This document shows positions 24,710 to 33,247 of a stretch of DNA of 64,000 nucleotides, one piece after another. The stretch comes from JAPSGB01 sp963775185. Lineage in GTDB: Bacteria > Myxococcota_A > Polyangia > Polyangiales > Polyangiaceae. The position numbers and the translations under genes are program-made. The notes below the pieces were generated by a model, which made no database searches, was not told the DNA's origin, and was given only the letters and a program-made list of their open reading frames with translations. Where the stretch lies: positions 124,001 to 188,000 of the forward strand of contig CAVZIE010000015.1 of assembly GCA_963775185.1 (NCBI GenBank), read 5' to 3'. Within the stretch, counting starts at the first letter, position 1. Every line of letters begins with the position of its first letter.

Positions 24710-25516
24710 GTGACGAGCAACGGCAACAGCAACAGGAACGGCAGCACGGCGGGCGATCTGACCGCGGCGCTCGAGACGGCGCGGCGCGGTTTCCGACGCG
24801 ATGTGCAGACCCTGGTCGACTCGCTCGACGACGGCGAGCTGTTCGTGCCGCTCGCGCACGCCGTCCCCGACGCGCCCTACGGCGAGCGCGTCACGCTCGA
24901 CGCCGAGGTCGAGCTCAGCCCGCACATGCTCGTCGACGAGGACGGCAAGCTCTACTGCGCGCTGTTCACGCGTCCGGAGATGATGGCGCCGCTCGAAGAG
25001 TCGCTCGGTTGGAGCACGGACGACGACCCGCTGGAGTACTGCGCGCTGCCCGCGCGCGTCGCCCTGGACATGGCGCTCTCGGTCATCGACGAGGCCAGCG
25101 TGTTCGGCCTGGTGGTGAACGCGATGCACGACTCGGAGCTGCTGTTGCGGCGCGAGGAGCTGGGGAGCATCGCACAGAACAAGGCGGTCCCGCTGGTCGG
25201 CTACGTGCATGAGATCCCGCCGCAGCCTTTCGAGCATGCGCAGACGATCGTGGCCGAGTCGGACGAGCCTCCACCGCCGGAGCTGGTCGCCGCGCTCGAC
25301 CGCTGCGTGGCCGAGCTACCCGCGCTCGCGGACTACGCGCTCAAGCGCACCTTCAACGCCGAGCGCGATCTCGAGCCGCACCTCACGCTCGCCCTGCGCA
25401 CCAACGGCCGCGAAGAGGACCTCGCGGCGATCGCGCGGCACGTGATCGCGCAGATCGAGGACAAGCTGCCACCGCCCGGCTACATCGACGTGCTGTTCGA
25501 CGAGCCGCCCAACTGA
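24710..25516 (+). CDS. SseB-family protein
   Basis: A 268-residue soluble protein starting at GTG 24710. The N-terminal ~125 residues fit the SseB domain: LDDGELFVPLAHAV, DEDGKLYCALFTRPEMM, CALPARVALDMALS and FGLVVNAMHDSELLLRREEL. The C-terminal half (ELPALADYALKRTF, RDLEPHLTLALRTNG, VIAQIEDKLPPPGYIDVLF) resembles the SseB C-terminal domain. SseB was named for enhanced serine sensitivity in E. coli; its biochemical role is not established. It is divergent from the iminopeptidase gene with 62 bp between. Confidence 0.75.
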   Translation: MTSNGNSNRNGSTAGDLTAALETARRGFRRDVQTLVDSLDDGELFVPLAHAVPDAPYGERVTLDAEVELSPHMLVDEDGKLYCALFTRPEMMAPLEESLGWSTDDDPLEYCALPARVALDMALSVIDEASVFGLVVNAMHDSELLLRREELGSIAQNKAVPLVGYVHEIPPQPFEHAQTIVAESDEPPPPELVAALDRCVAELPALADYALKRTFNAERDLEPHLTLALRTNGREEDLAAIARHVIAQIEDKLPPPGYIDVLFDEPPN

Positions 25517-25535
25517 CGTCGCCGGTAGCGCGCGC

Positions 25536-26471
25536 TCAGCGGTGCCCGAGCATGAACGTGCCCACGAGCATGATGCGCCAGGGCAGCGCGCGATCGTCCT
25601 TGCCGGCGTCGCGACACGACTCGGCGCCGTTGTCGACCGCGCTGTTCGACTCGCACACCTTGGTGCCGTCGTGCAGGTACGCGAGCGCTTGCGGCCCGAG
25701 GCGGAACAGCCGCGACAGATGCCACTCCGCGCCGATGCCGAACGGGAACACGACGCCGCTGTTCACGACCTTGTAGGTGTCGGCGGAGTTCGACGCCTCG
25801 GCGGTCACGCTGCCGAGACCGATACCGCCCTGCAGGTAGCCGTCGACATTGCCGTGATCGAACCAGTACCAGCGCACGAACGGCGCGAAATAGAACGACG
25901 AGAACTTCACGTCCGTCGCCGGATCCGTGAGCTGGCCCTTCCACGCTTCGCGCACCTTGAAGCTCCAGAACGCGAGCTCGCCGCCGACGGCCCAATGCGG
26001 GTTGAAGCGCCACGCGCCGCCGAGATCGCCGGCGAACCCGCCGTCGACCGGACACTGGCTGTCCGGCTTCGTGTTGTCGCAGACCGCGTTGCCGAAGCCG
26101 AGCCCGAGCCACAGCTCGGCAGGGCGACGCGCATCCGCGGTCGGCTGAGGCGGCGGTGGAGCGGCGGCCGGCGGCGGTGCGCCATAGCCGGGCGGCGGCG
26201 GGCCGTAGCCCGGCGGCGACGGGGCGTAGCCCGGCGGCGGCGGGCCGTAGCCCGGCGGCGGCGGCTGCGCACCCGGCGCTGGAGCGCCGGCACCGCCACT
26301 CGCCGGCGGCGTCGCCAGTGGCGGCGCAGGCACGACACCGGGCGAGGCGGGCGGCGGCGGGGGAACCGCACCCGGCGTCTGCGCGCCGGCGGTGGCACCG
26401 ACGAGCGCGACGACCGCAGAGGTCGCGATCGCGCTTGTTGCGCGGAACGAGCTTCTGGGACCGGGCGCCAC
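25536..26471 (-). CDS. outer-membrane beta-barrel protein with Pro-rich N-terminal tether
   Basis: A 311-residue exported protein. The signal peptide (SAIATSAVVALVGATAGA) is followed by ~75 residues of Pro-rich sequence with PPPPGYG repeats, then a barrel domain: ELWLGLGFGNAVCD, GDLGGAWRFNPHWAVGGELA, FAPFVRWYWFDHG, GYLQGGIGLGSVTAE, FPFGIGAEWHL and the closing strand RIMLVGTFMLGHR. The pattern fits OmpA/OmpW-like eight-stranded barrels. The Pro-rich part may cross the peptidoglycan. Function unknown. Confidence 0.75.
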   Translation of the reverse strand: MAPGPRSSFRATSAIATSAVVALVGATAGAQTPGAVPPPPPASPGVVPAPPLATPPASGGAGAPAPGAQPPPPGYGPPPPGYAPSPPGYGPPPPGYGAPPPAAAPPPPQPTADARRPAELWLGLGFGNAVCDNTKPDSQCPVDGGFAGDLGGAWRFNPHWAVGGELAFWSFKVREAWKGQLTDPATDVKFSSFYFAPFVRWYWFDHGNVDGYLQGGIGLGSVTAEASNSADTYKVVNSGVVFPFGIGAEWHLSRLFRLGPQALAYLHDGTKVCESNSAVDNGAESCRDAGKDDRALPWRIMLVGTFMLGHR

Positions 26472-26528
26472 GAAGATGCCAGGCTAGATCACAGCGGTCG
26501 ATTCGGCTATGCGGATCGGCCCGGCACC

Positions 26529-27347
26529 ATGGAACAACCGGATCTTCTTGCGGCGGGCGGCAACCGCCTCTCCCGGGTGGAGCGCGCGCAGATCGCGTTC
26601 ATACGCCGGAGCTTCGAGCCGGGGGCCCTCGACCAGACGATCCGCTGGTTCCAGAGAAACCTCGGAGCGGTGTGGATCGACCACGCCACCCGGCAGCTCA
26701 GGCGAGTCCACGGCCTCGATCGCCTGCCCCGCTGGGGACCCGAGCAGAGCTTCATCTGCGTGTCGAACCACCGGAGCTTCTTCGACCTGTACGTCGTCAC
26801 GGCGGAGCTGGTGCGGCGCGGGCTACCGCAACGCATCGCGTTCCCCGTGCGCGCGGCGTTCTTCTACGACAACCCGCTCGGCTTCGTCGTCAACGGCGCG
26901 ATGAGCTTTTTCGCCATGTATCCGCCGATCTTCCGCGAGCGGAAGAAGCTCACCCTCAACGTGACGAGCCTGGAAGAGCTGGCGTGGCTGCTCCAGCGCG
27001 GCGGCACCTTCGCCGGCGTTCACCCGGAAGGCACCCGCAAGAAGGACGACGACCCGTACACGTTCCTGCCGGCGCAGCGCGGCGTCGGGCGGCTGATCCA
27101 CGACGCGCGCGTGCCGGTCGTCCCGGTCTTCGTGAACGGGCTCGGCAACGACATCGTGCGTCAGGTCAAGAGCAACTACGACGGCAGCGGCACGCCCATC
27201 AACATCGTGTTCGGCGCGCCGGTGGACTTCGGCGACCTGCTCGATCAGCGCCGCTCGCCGAGAACCGATCGCGCCATCGCGGAGCGCACGCTCGAGGTCA
27301 TCGGCGAGCTTGGCCAGGAAGAGCGGCGCATCCGCGCCGCGCAGTAG
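26529..27347 (+). CDS. lysophospholipid acyltransferase family protein (PlsC-like)
   Basis: A 272-residue acyltransferase. The catalytic NHRSFFDLY block (HX4D), RAAFFYDNPLGFVVNGAMSF, the substrate-binding HPEGTRKKDD and VPVVPVFVNG appear in the expected order. There is no clear N-terminal membrane helix; the N-terminus is instead a basic amphipathic stretch (VERAQIAFIRRSFEPG). It may acylate lysophospholipids or another glycerolipid. The start ATG at 26529 follows a possible weak GGC-CCGG leader without a good Shine-Dalgarno. It converges with the PilZ gene with two bases between stops. Confidence 0.85.
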   Translation: MEQPDLLAAGGNRLSRVERAQIAFIRRSFEPGALDQTIRWFQRNLGAVWIDHATRQLRRVHGLDRLPRWGPEQSFICVSNHRSFFDLYVVTAELVRRGLPQRIAFPVRAAFFYDNPLGFVVNGAMSFFAMYPPIFRERKKLTLNVTSLEELAWLLQRGGTFAGVHPEGTRKKDDDPYTFLPAQRGVGRLIHDARVPVVPVFVNGLGNDIVRQVKSNYDGSGTPINIVFGAPVDFGDLLDQRRSPRTDRAIAERTLEVIGELGQEERRIRAAQ

Positions 27348-27349
27348 CG

Positions 27350-27799
27350 TCAGTCGTCGTCGAAGAACAGCGGCTCGCGGTGCTCGAGGAAGCGCTCGAT
27401 CGCCGCCTGCGCGCCGGCGGGGAGCTGGACGAAACGGACGCCCATGCCCGGCGGCACGTCGCTCGCTTCGGAGTACTCGCGCACCCAGCGCACCTCGCCG
27501 ACGGCGTGCAGCGGCTCCTCGCGATCGGGCAAATGTATCGTCAGCTCCAGATGCTCGCCGACCGGCTTGAGCACGTGGGTGGCGACGAACACGCCGCCCG
27601 CGGAGATGTTCTCGACGAAGCCGGCGTAGAAGTTGTGGTCGCTGCCCAGGCTCACGTCGAGATCGACGCCGTAGCGCGGGAAGGCGCGACGCTGCTGGAC
27701 CGCCGACTGCGAACCGGATTCGAGCCGGGTGAAAGTGGCTTCGCCGGTGTTGCGCTCGAACGGCGAATCCTTCTCGGCGGTCGCTTTTCTCATCGTCAT
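27350..27799 (-). CDS. PilZ domain protein (TIGR02266-like)
   Basis: A 149-residue protein with QQRRAFPRYGVDLDVSLG (RxxxR c-di-GMP motif RAFPR), FVENISAGGVFVATH, LELTIHLPDREEPL, GEVRWVRE and GMGVRFVQL. These match the TIGR02266 subset of PilZ proteins found in myxobacteria. The second canonical motif (D/NxSxxG) reads NISAGG, so c-di-GMP binding is plausible. Two in-frame ATGs (27799, 27793) are close; the first is better spaced from a GGAG-like sequence. Confidence 0.87.
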   Translation of the reverse strand: MTMRKATAEKDSPFERNTGEATFTRLESGSQSAVQQRRAFPRYGVDLDVSLGSDHNFYAGFVENISAGGVFVATHVLKPVGEHLELTIHLPDREEPLHAVGEVRWVREYSEASDVPPGMGVRFVQLPAGAQAAIERFLEHREPLFFDDD

Positions 27800-27909
27800 G
27801 CTCCGTGGGTTGTCGGCCAGCGCCTGAGTATCCCAACGGATCAACGCGCCGCGCGCATAAGTCGCCCCGCACTTCGGCGTGTAACTTATCGATATTGCGT
27901 GTATTTTCG

Positions 27910-29985
27910 TCAGCGCGCGGCCAGCCGCGGCGGCTGCCGGAGCGCGCGCCGCACGATCTGGGTGGGACCGGGCGGGTTCACGCGGCTGGCGTGATCGAGC
28001 GAGCTCGCGTCGAGCAGGCGCAGCACCGGGCGCGGCCACAACCCGAGCACGATCACCAGCAGCGCCAGCGGCACCAGGGCCCAGCGCTCGCGCGGCGCGA
28101 GCCGCGGGAAGCGGCCGCCGTGCGGCTCGAGGAACACGCTGTCGTGCCAGCGCGGCGGCATCTCGCCGAGGAACAGGCGCGCGAACGCGCGCATGCCCGC
28201 CAGCGCGACCGGCACCACCGCCGCCGCCGCGAGCAGCGACAGCAGCGGGCTCCGGACGGCCGCGGCCACGATCGCCATCAGCGCCGGGACGAAGCCGCTC
28301 GTCCCGGGCGCGCCGAGCGCGGCGGCGAAGCCGGCAGCGGCGACCAGCGCGAGCAGGGGCAGCTCCCGCGCGAGCCCGCCGAAGTCGGCGATGCGGGTGC
28401 TCTCCACGCGATCGTCGAGCGCAGCGGCGACGCCGACGAGCAGCGCCGCGGACAACCCCTGCAGCACCACCGCGGCCAGCGCTCCCTGGATTCCGATCGC
28501 GGTGAGCGAGCCGAGCCCGACCAGCGCGACGCCGGTCCAGAAGCGGGCCGCGCAAGCGACCAGACGCCTGAGCTCGGTCTGCACCAACGCGGTGAGTCCG
28601 GCGTGCAGCATACTCGCCACGCCAACCACGACCACGGTGGACGCCGCCCATCCCGCGCCGTGCGGCAGCACGTCGAAGCACAGGCGCACCACGCCGTACA
28701 GGCCGAGAGCCGGCAGCGCGCCGGTCACCATCAACGCGACCGGCGCGGGCGCGCGCTCCACCGCGTCGTCCAGCCATGCGTGGAGTGGAAACGCGGCGGC
28801 GAGCATCGCGAACGCGACGAACAGCGCGCTCCAGACGACCTTGATCGCACGATGGCCCAGGATTCGACCCAGGCTGACGGCGAAATCCGCGTGGTAGAGA
28901 TCGATGATCGAGAGCGCGCGCGGCGCTAGCCGTCCGTCCGGCAGATACGCGGGCCCGGCGTGACTCGACAGGTACAGGACGCACGACAGCAGCAGCGCGA
29001 AGGCGATCACCGCGACCGTACCCAGCTTGTACGCCGCGGTGCGCCGCGCGCCCGAAGCGGCCAGCAGCCACACCGTGCTCGCAAGCGCGATCAGCAAGAA
29101 CGCGCAGAACAGCGCCAGGTCGAGCGCGATGAACGCGCCGACCAGCGCGGCATCGAGCACGAGCAACAGCGTCCAGTGACGTACCAGGGCGCGGTCGACG
29201 CTGTAGCTCCAGAGCGATGCCGCCAAGAGCAGCGCCGGCACCAGCAGCACCAGCGCGAGCGACGTGCCGTCAACCCCGAACGCGCCTTCGATGCCGAGCC
29301 CCGGCAGCAGCCGCGCGCGCTCGATCATCTGGAAGCCGTCGTTTCCGTCGTAGCGCGACAGCGTGGGATCGAATGCCGCGTACGCCGCGAGCCCGACCGC
29401 GAGCTGCGCGAGCCCGACCGCGATTCCGACCCAGTGCAGCGCCCGCAGCTTCTTCAGGCCAAACAGCTGCAGCGCCACCACGCCGACCAGGCCGAACAGC
29501 GGCACGAGCAGCAGCCACGACAGCACGTGCCCGCCGAGCGGCGACGCGCCGGGCAGCTCCGCATGGAAACCGACGGCGCGCGCCGGCTGCGTCTCGCCGT
29601 TCACGTGCACGAGCACCTGTCCAAACAGCTGGCGCGCCACCGCCGGTGTGGGCGGCACCCAGCGCACGTCCACGTGCTTCGACTGGCCCGGCGCGAGCGT
29701 CGCCTTCGACGCGCCGTCGCTGAACGCCGCCTCCACTCCCGGCGGCAAGCGCGGATCTTCGTCGGGTCCGTCCCTGAGCTCGATCGAGTCCACCGTCACC
29801 GCCGAGCTGCCGCGATTCTCGATCGTGATCCTGCCGGCGTACCCGCCGGCCTGCGGCTGGAGCTCGAGCGGCGCCGCTCCGGACACGGGGTACAGCCGCA
29901 GATCGCCGGGCGCCGCCGAAGCGACCCCTGCGCCGAACATCGACAGCAGCGCCGCGACCAGCAACGAGAGCGCGAACCGGGCCAT
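27910..29985 (-). CDS. NuoM-like membrane protein with N-terminal extracytoplasmic Ig-like domain
   Basis: A 691-residue protein in three parts. Residues 1-25 are a signal peptide (SMFGAGVASA|A); 29-145 form an extracytoplasmic Ig-like domain (GRITIENRGSSAVTVDSIEL, LAPGQSKHVDVRWVP); 150-670 contain ~14 membrane helices resembling NuoM (VDGTSLALVLLVPALLL, FPLHAWLDDAVERAPAPVALM, ALPALGLYGVVRLCF). In canonical NuoM, a Glu in TM5 and Lys residues before FPLH and in LLKMGTYG carry protons; here these positions look like Leu/Ala/Pro. It starts 1 bp after the NuoL-like stop. It likely belongs to a diverged complex-I-related membrane assembly. Confidence 0.75.
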   Translation of the reverse strand: MARFALSLLVAALLSMFGAGVASAAPGDLRLYPVSGAAPLELQPQAGGYAGRITIENRGSSAVTVDSIELRDGPDEDPRLPPGVEAAFSDGASKATLAPGQSKHVDVRWVPPTPAVARQLFGQVLVHVNGETQPARAVGFHAELPGASPLGGHVLSWLLLVPLFGLVGVVALQLFGLKKLRALHWVGIAVGLAQLAVGLAAYAAFDPTLSRYDGNDGFQMIERARLLPGLGIEGAFGVDGTSLALVLLVPALLLAASLWSYSVDRALVRHWTLLLVLDAALVGAFIALDLALFCAFLLIALASTVWLLAASGARRTAAYKLGTVAVIAFALLLSCVLYLSSHAGPAYLPDGRLAPRALSIIDLYHADFAVSLGRILGHRAIKVVWSALFVAFAMLAAAFPLHAWLDDAVERAPAPVALMVTGALPALGLYGVVRLCFDVLPHGAGWAASTVVVVGVASMLHAGLTALVQTELRRLVACAARFWTGVALVGLGSLTAIGIQGALAAVVLQGLSAALLVGVAAALDDRVESTRIADFGGLARELPLLALVAAAGFAAALGAPGTSGFVPALMAIVAAAVRSPLLSLLAAAAVVPVALAGMRAFARLFLGEMPPRWHDSVFLEPHGGRFPRLAPRERWALVPLALLVIVLGLWPRPVLRLLDASSLDHASRVNPPGPTQIVRRALRQPPRLAAR

Positions 29986-29986
29986 G

Positions 29987-32473
29987 TCAGCCCTTGCCTT
30001 TCGCGCCGCCACGCTTGCGCTTCTTGCCAGATCGCTTGGATGGGGATGCCGGTCCGGCGCGGCCGGCGTCGCGTTGCGCTCCTGGCTTTTCCGGCGCGGC
30101 GTCGCGCGCCGCGGCCGGCGCGGAATCGCGCGCAGCGTCCGACGCGGCGTCGCGCGCCGCGGCCGGCTCGCGCGCAACGTCCGGCGCGGCGTCCGGCGCG
30201 GCGTCGCGCGCGGCGTCCGGCGTGAGCGCGGGCTCGCGGCCGGCCAGCAGGCGTGCCGGCGCGCCGAGCACCACATCCAGGAGCTCATCGAGAACGACGA
30301 GATCACGACCTGCGCGGTCGGCGACGTGCGCGAGCCCGGCGAACGCGCGCGACGCAGCACGCGGCTCGGCGCGGAGCCAAGCGTGTCCCGGCAGCGTGGC
30401 GTCGGCGTCGTCCGGGCCGTGTTCCGCGTTCGGGCCGTAGGCGCGGCGCGCGAGCGACCACACGAAGAGCGGCACCGCGAACGACACGACAAGCAGCACG
30501 CCACGCATGCCCGCGCCGAGGCGCGCGGTGTCGGCGGAGCTGCCGATGAAGCTTGCGATCGGCGCGACGAGGCTCGTGCCGCCGAGCACCGCGTCGGTCG
30601 CGCCGAGCAGACCGACGGCCAGCGCGGCGCCCGCCAGCCACAGCGCGACCGGTGGCAACGGATCCGCGACGGCAGCCGCGCCGCTCTTCGCCCCGCCGCC
30701 TACGATGACGAGACACAGGCGCCACAGTGCAAACGAGATCGCCGCGGCGCCGGCGAGGGCGATGGCGTAGACGACCGCGCCCGGCAAGAATCCCGTCGTC
30801 GTGCCCTCGAACACCGCCCACAGCGACGCGCCCCGGGACCAGAACGTGCCGACGAACGGCCACGGGACGCCAGCGGCAGCCAGCGTCGCGAGCGTCGCGG
30901 CGCGCGCCAACCGCGGAGCACGCTTGGCCAGCCCGCGGCTCGAGGTGACGTCGTCGCCGGTGGCGTCGGCGACGAGCAACCACGCGCCGATCGCCAGCGC
31001 GTGGACCGCGAGCTGGAGCGCACCCGCTGACGCCGCGCCGCCGGCGACGCCCACGATCGCGAGCCCGGTCTGCGCGATCGCCACGCGCATCAACACGACG
31101 CGCGGCTCGGTCGCGCCGATGGCGCGCGCGCCGGCGATCAGCATCGTCAGCGCGCCGATCAGGGCGATCAGACCGGTCAGGTCTGGCACCATCGCCAGGT
31201 AGAAGGAGAGTCGAGCTAGCAGATACACCCCGCCCAGCGTGCCCGTCGCGCCGGCGATCAAGGCCGCACCGGCGGCGGGAGCGCGCGCCGCGCCTTCCAG
31301 CCACGAGCCAAACGGCAGCTGCGCCGCGCGCGAGAGCGCGGCCACGGCCAGCAGCGCGCACGCGAGCAGCAGCGCAGGAAAGCCCCACAGCCGCTTCGCA
31401 GTGAGCTGACCGGCAAGCGTCGCCTCGCCCTTGCCGTCGTGGATGCGCAACTGATCGGCCAGCTCGCGGAACACCAACGTCGGACCTACGAGCGCGACCG
31501 CCGTGTGCTCGCCGGACGTGACGCGCAGCTTGTCGACCAGCAGCTGGTTGGTGCCCGGTCCAGCGTCGATGCGGACGTCGTGACGTGCCGGCGGGATCGG
31601 CAACCGCCAGAACGGCGTCGTCGCCGGCTCGCGGCACGGTCGCGCCGAGAACCCGAGCCCGCCGGGGCGCCCTTCGCTGTCGACGGCGCACACGTCCGCC
31701 GCTCCCGCGTGCACGCGGGCCCCGGGCAGCGCCGACACGGTCAGCGTCCCGGTGTTCTCGGCGTGGACCGTGCCCTGTACCGCCTCGTGCGACGGTGCGC
31801 CGAGGACGCCGATCAGCCGCGGCCGGTAGTCGGGCGTGAAGCTGCCGTTCACCCAGCTGCCACCCAGGCTCCAGAACAACATCGCCGCGCCGGCGATCAG
31901 CGCGGCGTCGCCCAGGCGCGCGACGCCGAACGCGAGACGCCCGCCGCGCGTGCGCCCGCCGATCAGGATCCAGGTCGCGAGGCCGGCCACGTGCCACCCG
32001 ATCAGCATCAGCGGGAGGTTGTCGGCGAGCACCAGCAACTCTGCCCCACCGACGGCGAGCGCGAGCGCCGGCACGTGCGCCGAGCCGGCCGCGCTGCGAC
32101 CTGCGTGCAGCACCACGCCGACCCCGACCAGCGCGATCGCGACGCAGCACACCGCCGCCAACGGATCGAAAGCGAACGACAGCGTGACGTCCAACGAACC
32201 GGAACGAATCAGCGTCCACAACGGATCGAGCAGGAATCGCTTGAATGGCGGCAGCAGGACGAGCTCGACGGCATTCGCGACCGCGACGGCCAGCGAGGCG
32301 GCAACCGCGATGAACACCAGCCGGTCGTCGGCGAGGCGCGGCCGACGAGGGTCGTCCGGCGGCAGTGCACGGCCAACCGCGACGACGAGCGCCGCGAGCA
32401 GCGGCAACGCCGGGATCAGCCAGAGCGTCGATGCGAGCTCGAAGGCCTGGAGCGTGCCGTTGTATTCGGGCAC
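29987..32473 (-). CDS. NuoL-like membrane protein with soluble insertion and charged tail
   Basis: An 828-residue polytopic protein. NuoL-like segments are SFAFDPLAAVCCV (~99-111), LIGWHVAGLATWILIGG (157-173), RLGDAALIAG (186-195) and SRAAQLPFGSWLEGAARAP (381-399). Between two helices sits a ~150-residue soluble insertion (~208-360) absent from ordinary NuoL. The usual GWEG..G segment reads GWHVAG and GKSAQ reads LSRAAQ, so two proton-pathway residues appear changed (Glu to His, Lys to Arg), and LIHAAT reads LIAGAT. The C-terminal ~110 residues are an Ala/Asp/Arg repeat (AARDAAPDA) and a Lys-rich end, partly encoded by a dispersed palindrome. Confidence 0.75.
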   Translation of the reverse strand: MPEYNGTLQAFELASTLWLIPALPLLAALVVAVGRALPPDDPRRPRLADDRLVFIAVAASLAVAVANAVELVLLPPFKRFLLDPLWTLIRSGSLDVTLSFAFDPLAAVCCVAIALVGVGVVLHAGRSAAGSAHVPALALAVGGAELLVLADNLPLMLIGWHVAGLATWILIGGRTRGGRLAFGVARLGDAALIAGAAMLFWSLGGSWVNGSFTPDYRPRLIGVLGAPSHEAVQGTVHAENTGTLTVSALPGARVHAGAADVCAVDSEGRPGGLGFSARPCREPATTPFWRLPIPPARHDVRIDAGPGTNQLLVDKLRVTSGEHTAVALVGPTLVFRELADQLRIHDGKGEATLAGQLTAKRLWGFPALLLACALLAVAALSRAAQLPFGSWLEGAARAPAAGAALIAGATGTLGGVYLLARLSFYLAMVPDLTGLIALIGALTMLIAGARAIGATEPRVVLMRVAIAQTGLAIVGVAGGAASAGALQLAVHALAIGAWLLVADATGDDVTSSRGLAKRAPRLARAATLATLAAAGVPWPFVGTFWSRGASLWAVFEGTTTGFLPGAVVYAIALAGAAAISFALWRLCLVIVGGGAKSGAAAVADPLPPVALWLAGAALAVGLLGATDAVLGGTSLVAPIASFIGSSADTARLGAGMRGVLLVVSFAVPLFVWSLARRAYGPNAEHGPDDADATLPGHAWLRAEPRAASRAFAGLAHVADRAGRDLVVLDELLDVVLGAPARLLAGREPALTPDAARDAAPDAAPDVAREPAAARDAASDAARDSAPAAARDAAPEKPGAQRDAGRAGPASPSKRSGKKRKRGGAKGKG
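30045..30064. repeat. dispersed palindrome half-site within NuoL-like coding tail
   Basis: GATGCCGGTCCGGCGCGGCC matches the repeat core; on the minus strand it encodes RAGPAS about 20 residues from the NuoL-like C-terminus. Neighbouring Ala/Asp/Arg repeats (30070-30235) contain further degenerate CCGGCGCGG elements. Confidence 0.7.
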
Positions 32474-32594
32474 CGACGATTCCTCTCGACCGTCGCGGCA
32501 GGTGTTCCAGAATGCCGCGAGGCGCGACGCAAGCTAGACCAACGACGTCGGTCCCGCCAGGTCCGCGCGCGGGCGGCCCGGCGTCCGCGCCGCC

Positions 32595-32614
32595 GGCCGC
32601 GCCGGACCGACAGG
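32595..32614. repeat. dispersed palindrome, right half-site
   Basis: GGCCGCGCCGGACCGACAGG matches the complementary half-site. It lies in the 222-bp intergenic region between the divergent NuoL-like and peroxiredoxin-like genes, with a degenerate partner around 32549-32570. Confidence 0.65.
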
Positions 32615-32660
32615 AAAACCCCACCAGGACACAGCCTTGGGAAGGGCGCGCACGATGCAG

Positions 32661-32678
32661 TTCCCGCCCGCGCGGGAA
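32661..32678. promoter_or_regulatory. inverted repeat upstream of peroxiredoxin-like gene
   Basis: TTCCCGC and GCGGGAA form a perfect 7-bp dyad with a 4-base centre, ending 17 bases before the GTG start at 32696. It could be an operator or a small leader hairpin. Nothing further supports a regulator. Confidence 0.3.
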
Positions 32679-32695
32679 GCGTCCAGGATGCCGCC

Positions 32696-33247
32696 GTGAG
32701 CACCACCGCGTCGATCGCACATTTCGAGATCCTGGATCCGTGGGGCAAGCCCCATTTCGTGCCGGAGCTCTGGGCGAAGGCGCCGGCGGTGCTGGGCTTC
32801 GTCCGACACTTCGGCTGCATCTTCTGTCACGAACAGGTCGCCGAGCTCCGGCGCGCCCTGCCCGAGCTAGAGCGGAACGGAGCGCGCGTTTCGATTATCG
32901 GCAACGGCAATCCCGCGCACGCGCTCGGCTTCGCGGACCGCACCGGCGTCGACGCGTCGCGCGTGTTCACGGATCCCGCGCGCCTGCTGTATCGCGCCCT
33001 CGGCATGACCCACGGCGTCGGCGGCCTCGGCGGCTTGCGCGCGACGCTGGGCTCGAGCATGCGCGCGTGGCAGCGCGGGCATCGCCAGCTCTCGACCCAA
33101 GGCGATCCCTGGCAGCAGGGCGGAACGCTGGTGATCTCGCGTGACGGGCGCATCACGTACTCGTACCTGTCGCGCGCCGCCGGCGATCACGCGCCCATCG
33201 GCCGCCTGCTCGACGCCGTCCGCGCGCTGCCTACAGCCACGGGTTGA
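32696..33247 (+). CDS. peroxiredoxin-like (AhpC/TSA-like, PRXL2-type) protein
   Basis: A 183-residue thioredoxin-fold protein starting at GTG 32696. FVRHFGCIFCHEQVAELRR places a CxxC pair (C-I-F-C) where PRXL2/AhpC-TSA-like proteins have their redox Cys; ARVSIIGNGNPAHALGFAD, VFTDPARLLYRALGM and QGGTLVISRDGRITYSYLS complete the fold. It is likely a cytoplasmic thiol-dependent reductase of unknown substrate. It lies on the opposite strand between the NuoH-like and NuoL-like genes and its 3' end overlaps that of the NuoH-like gene by 17 bp. Confidence 0.8.
   Translation: MSTTASIAHFEILDPWGKPHFVPELWAKAPAVLGFVRHFGCIFCHEQVAELRRALPELERNGARVSIIGNGNPAHALGFADRTGVDASRVFTDPARLLYRALGMTHGVGGLGGLRATLGSSMRAWQRGHRQLSTQGDPWQQGGTLVISRDGRITYSYLSRAAGDHAPIGRLLDAVRALPTATG

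Noticed and set aside
24646..25212. Arg/Ala-rich overlapping frames around the SseB gene
   Set aside because: They are out-of-frame copies of the coding strand without start context or motif.
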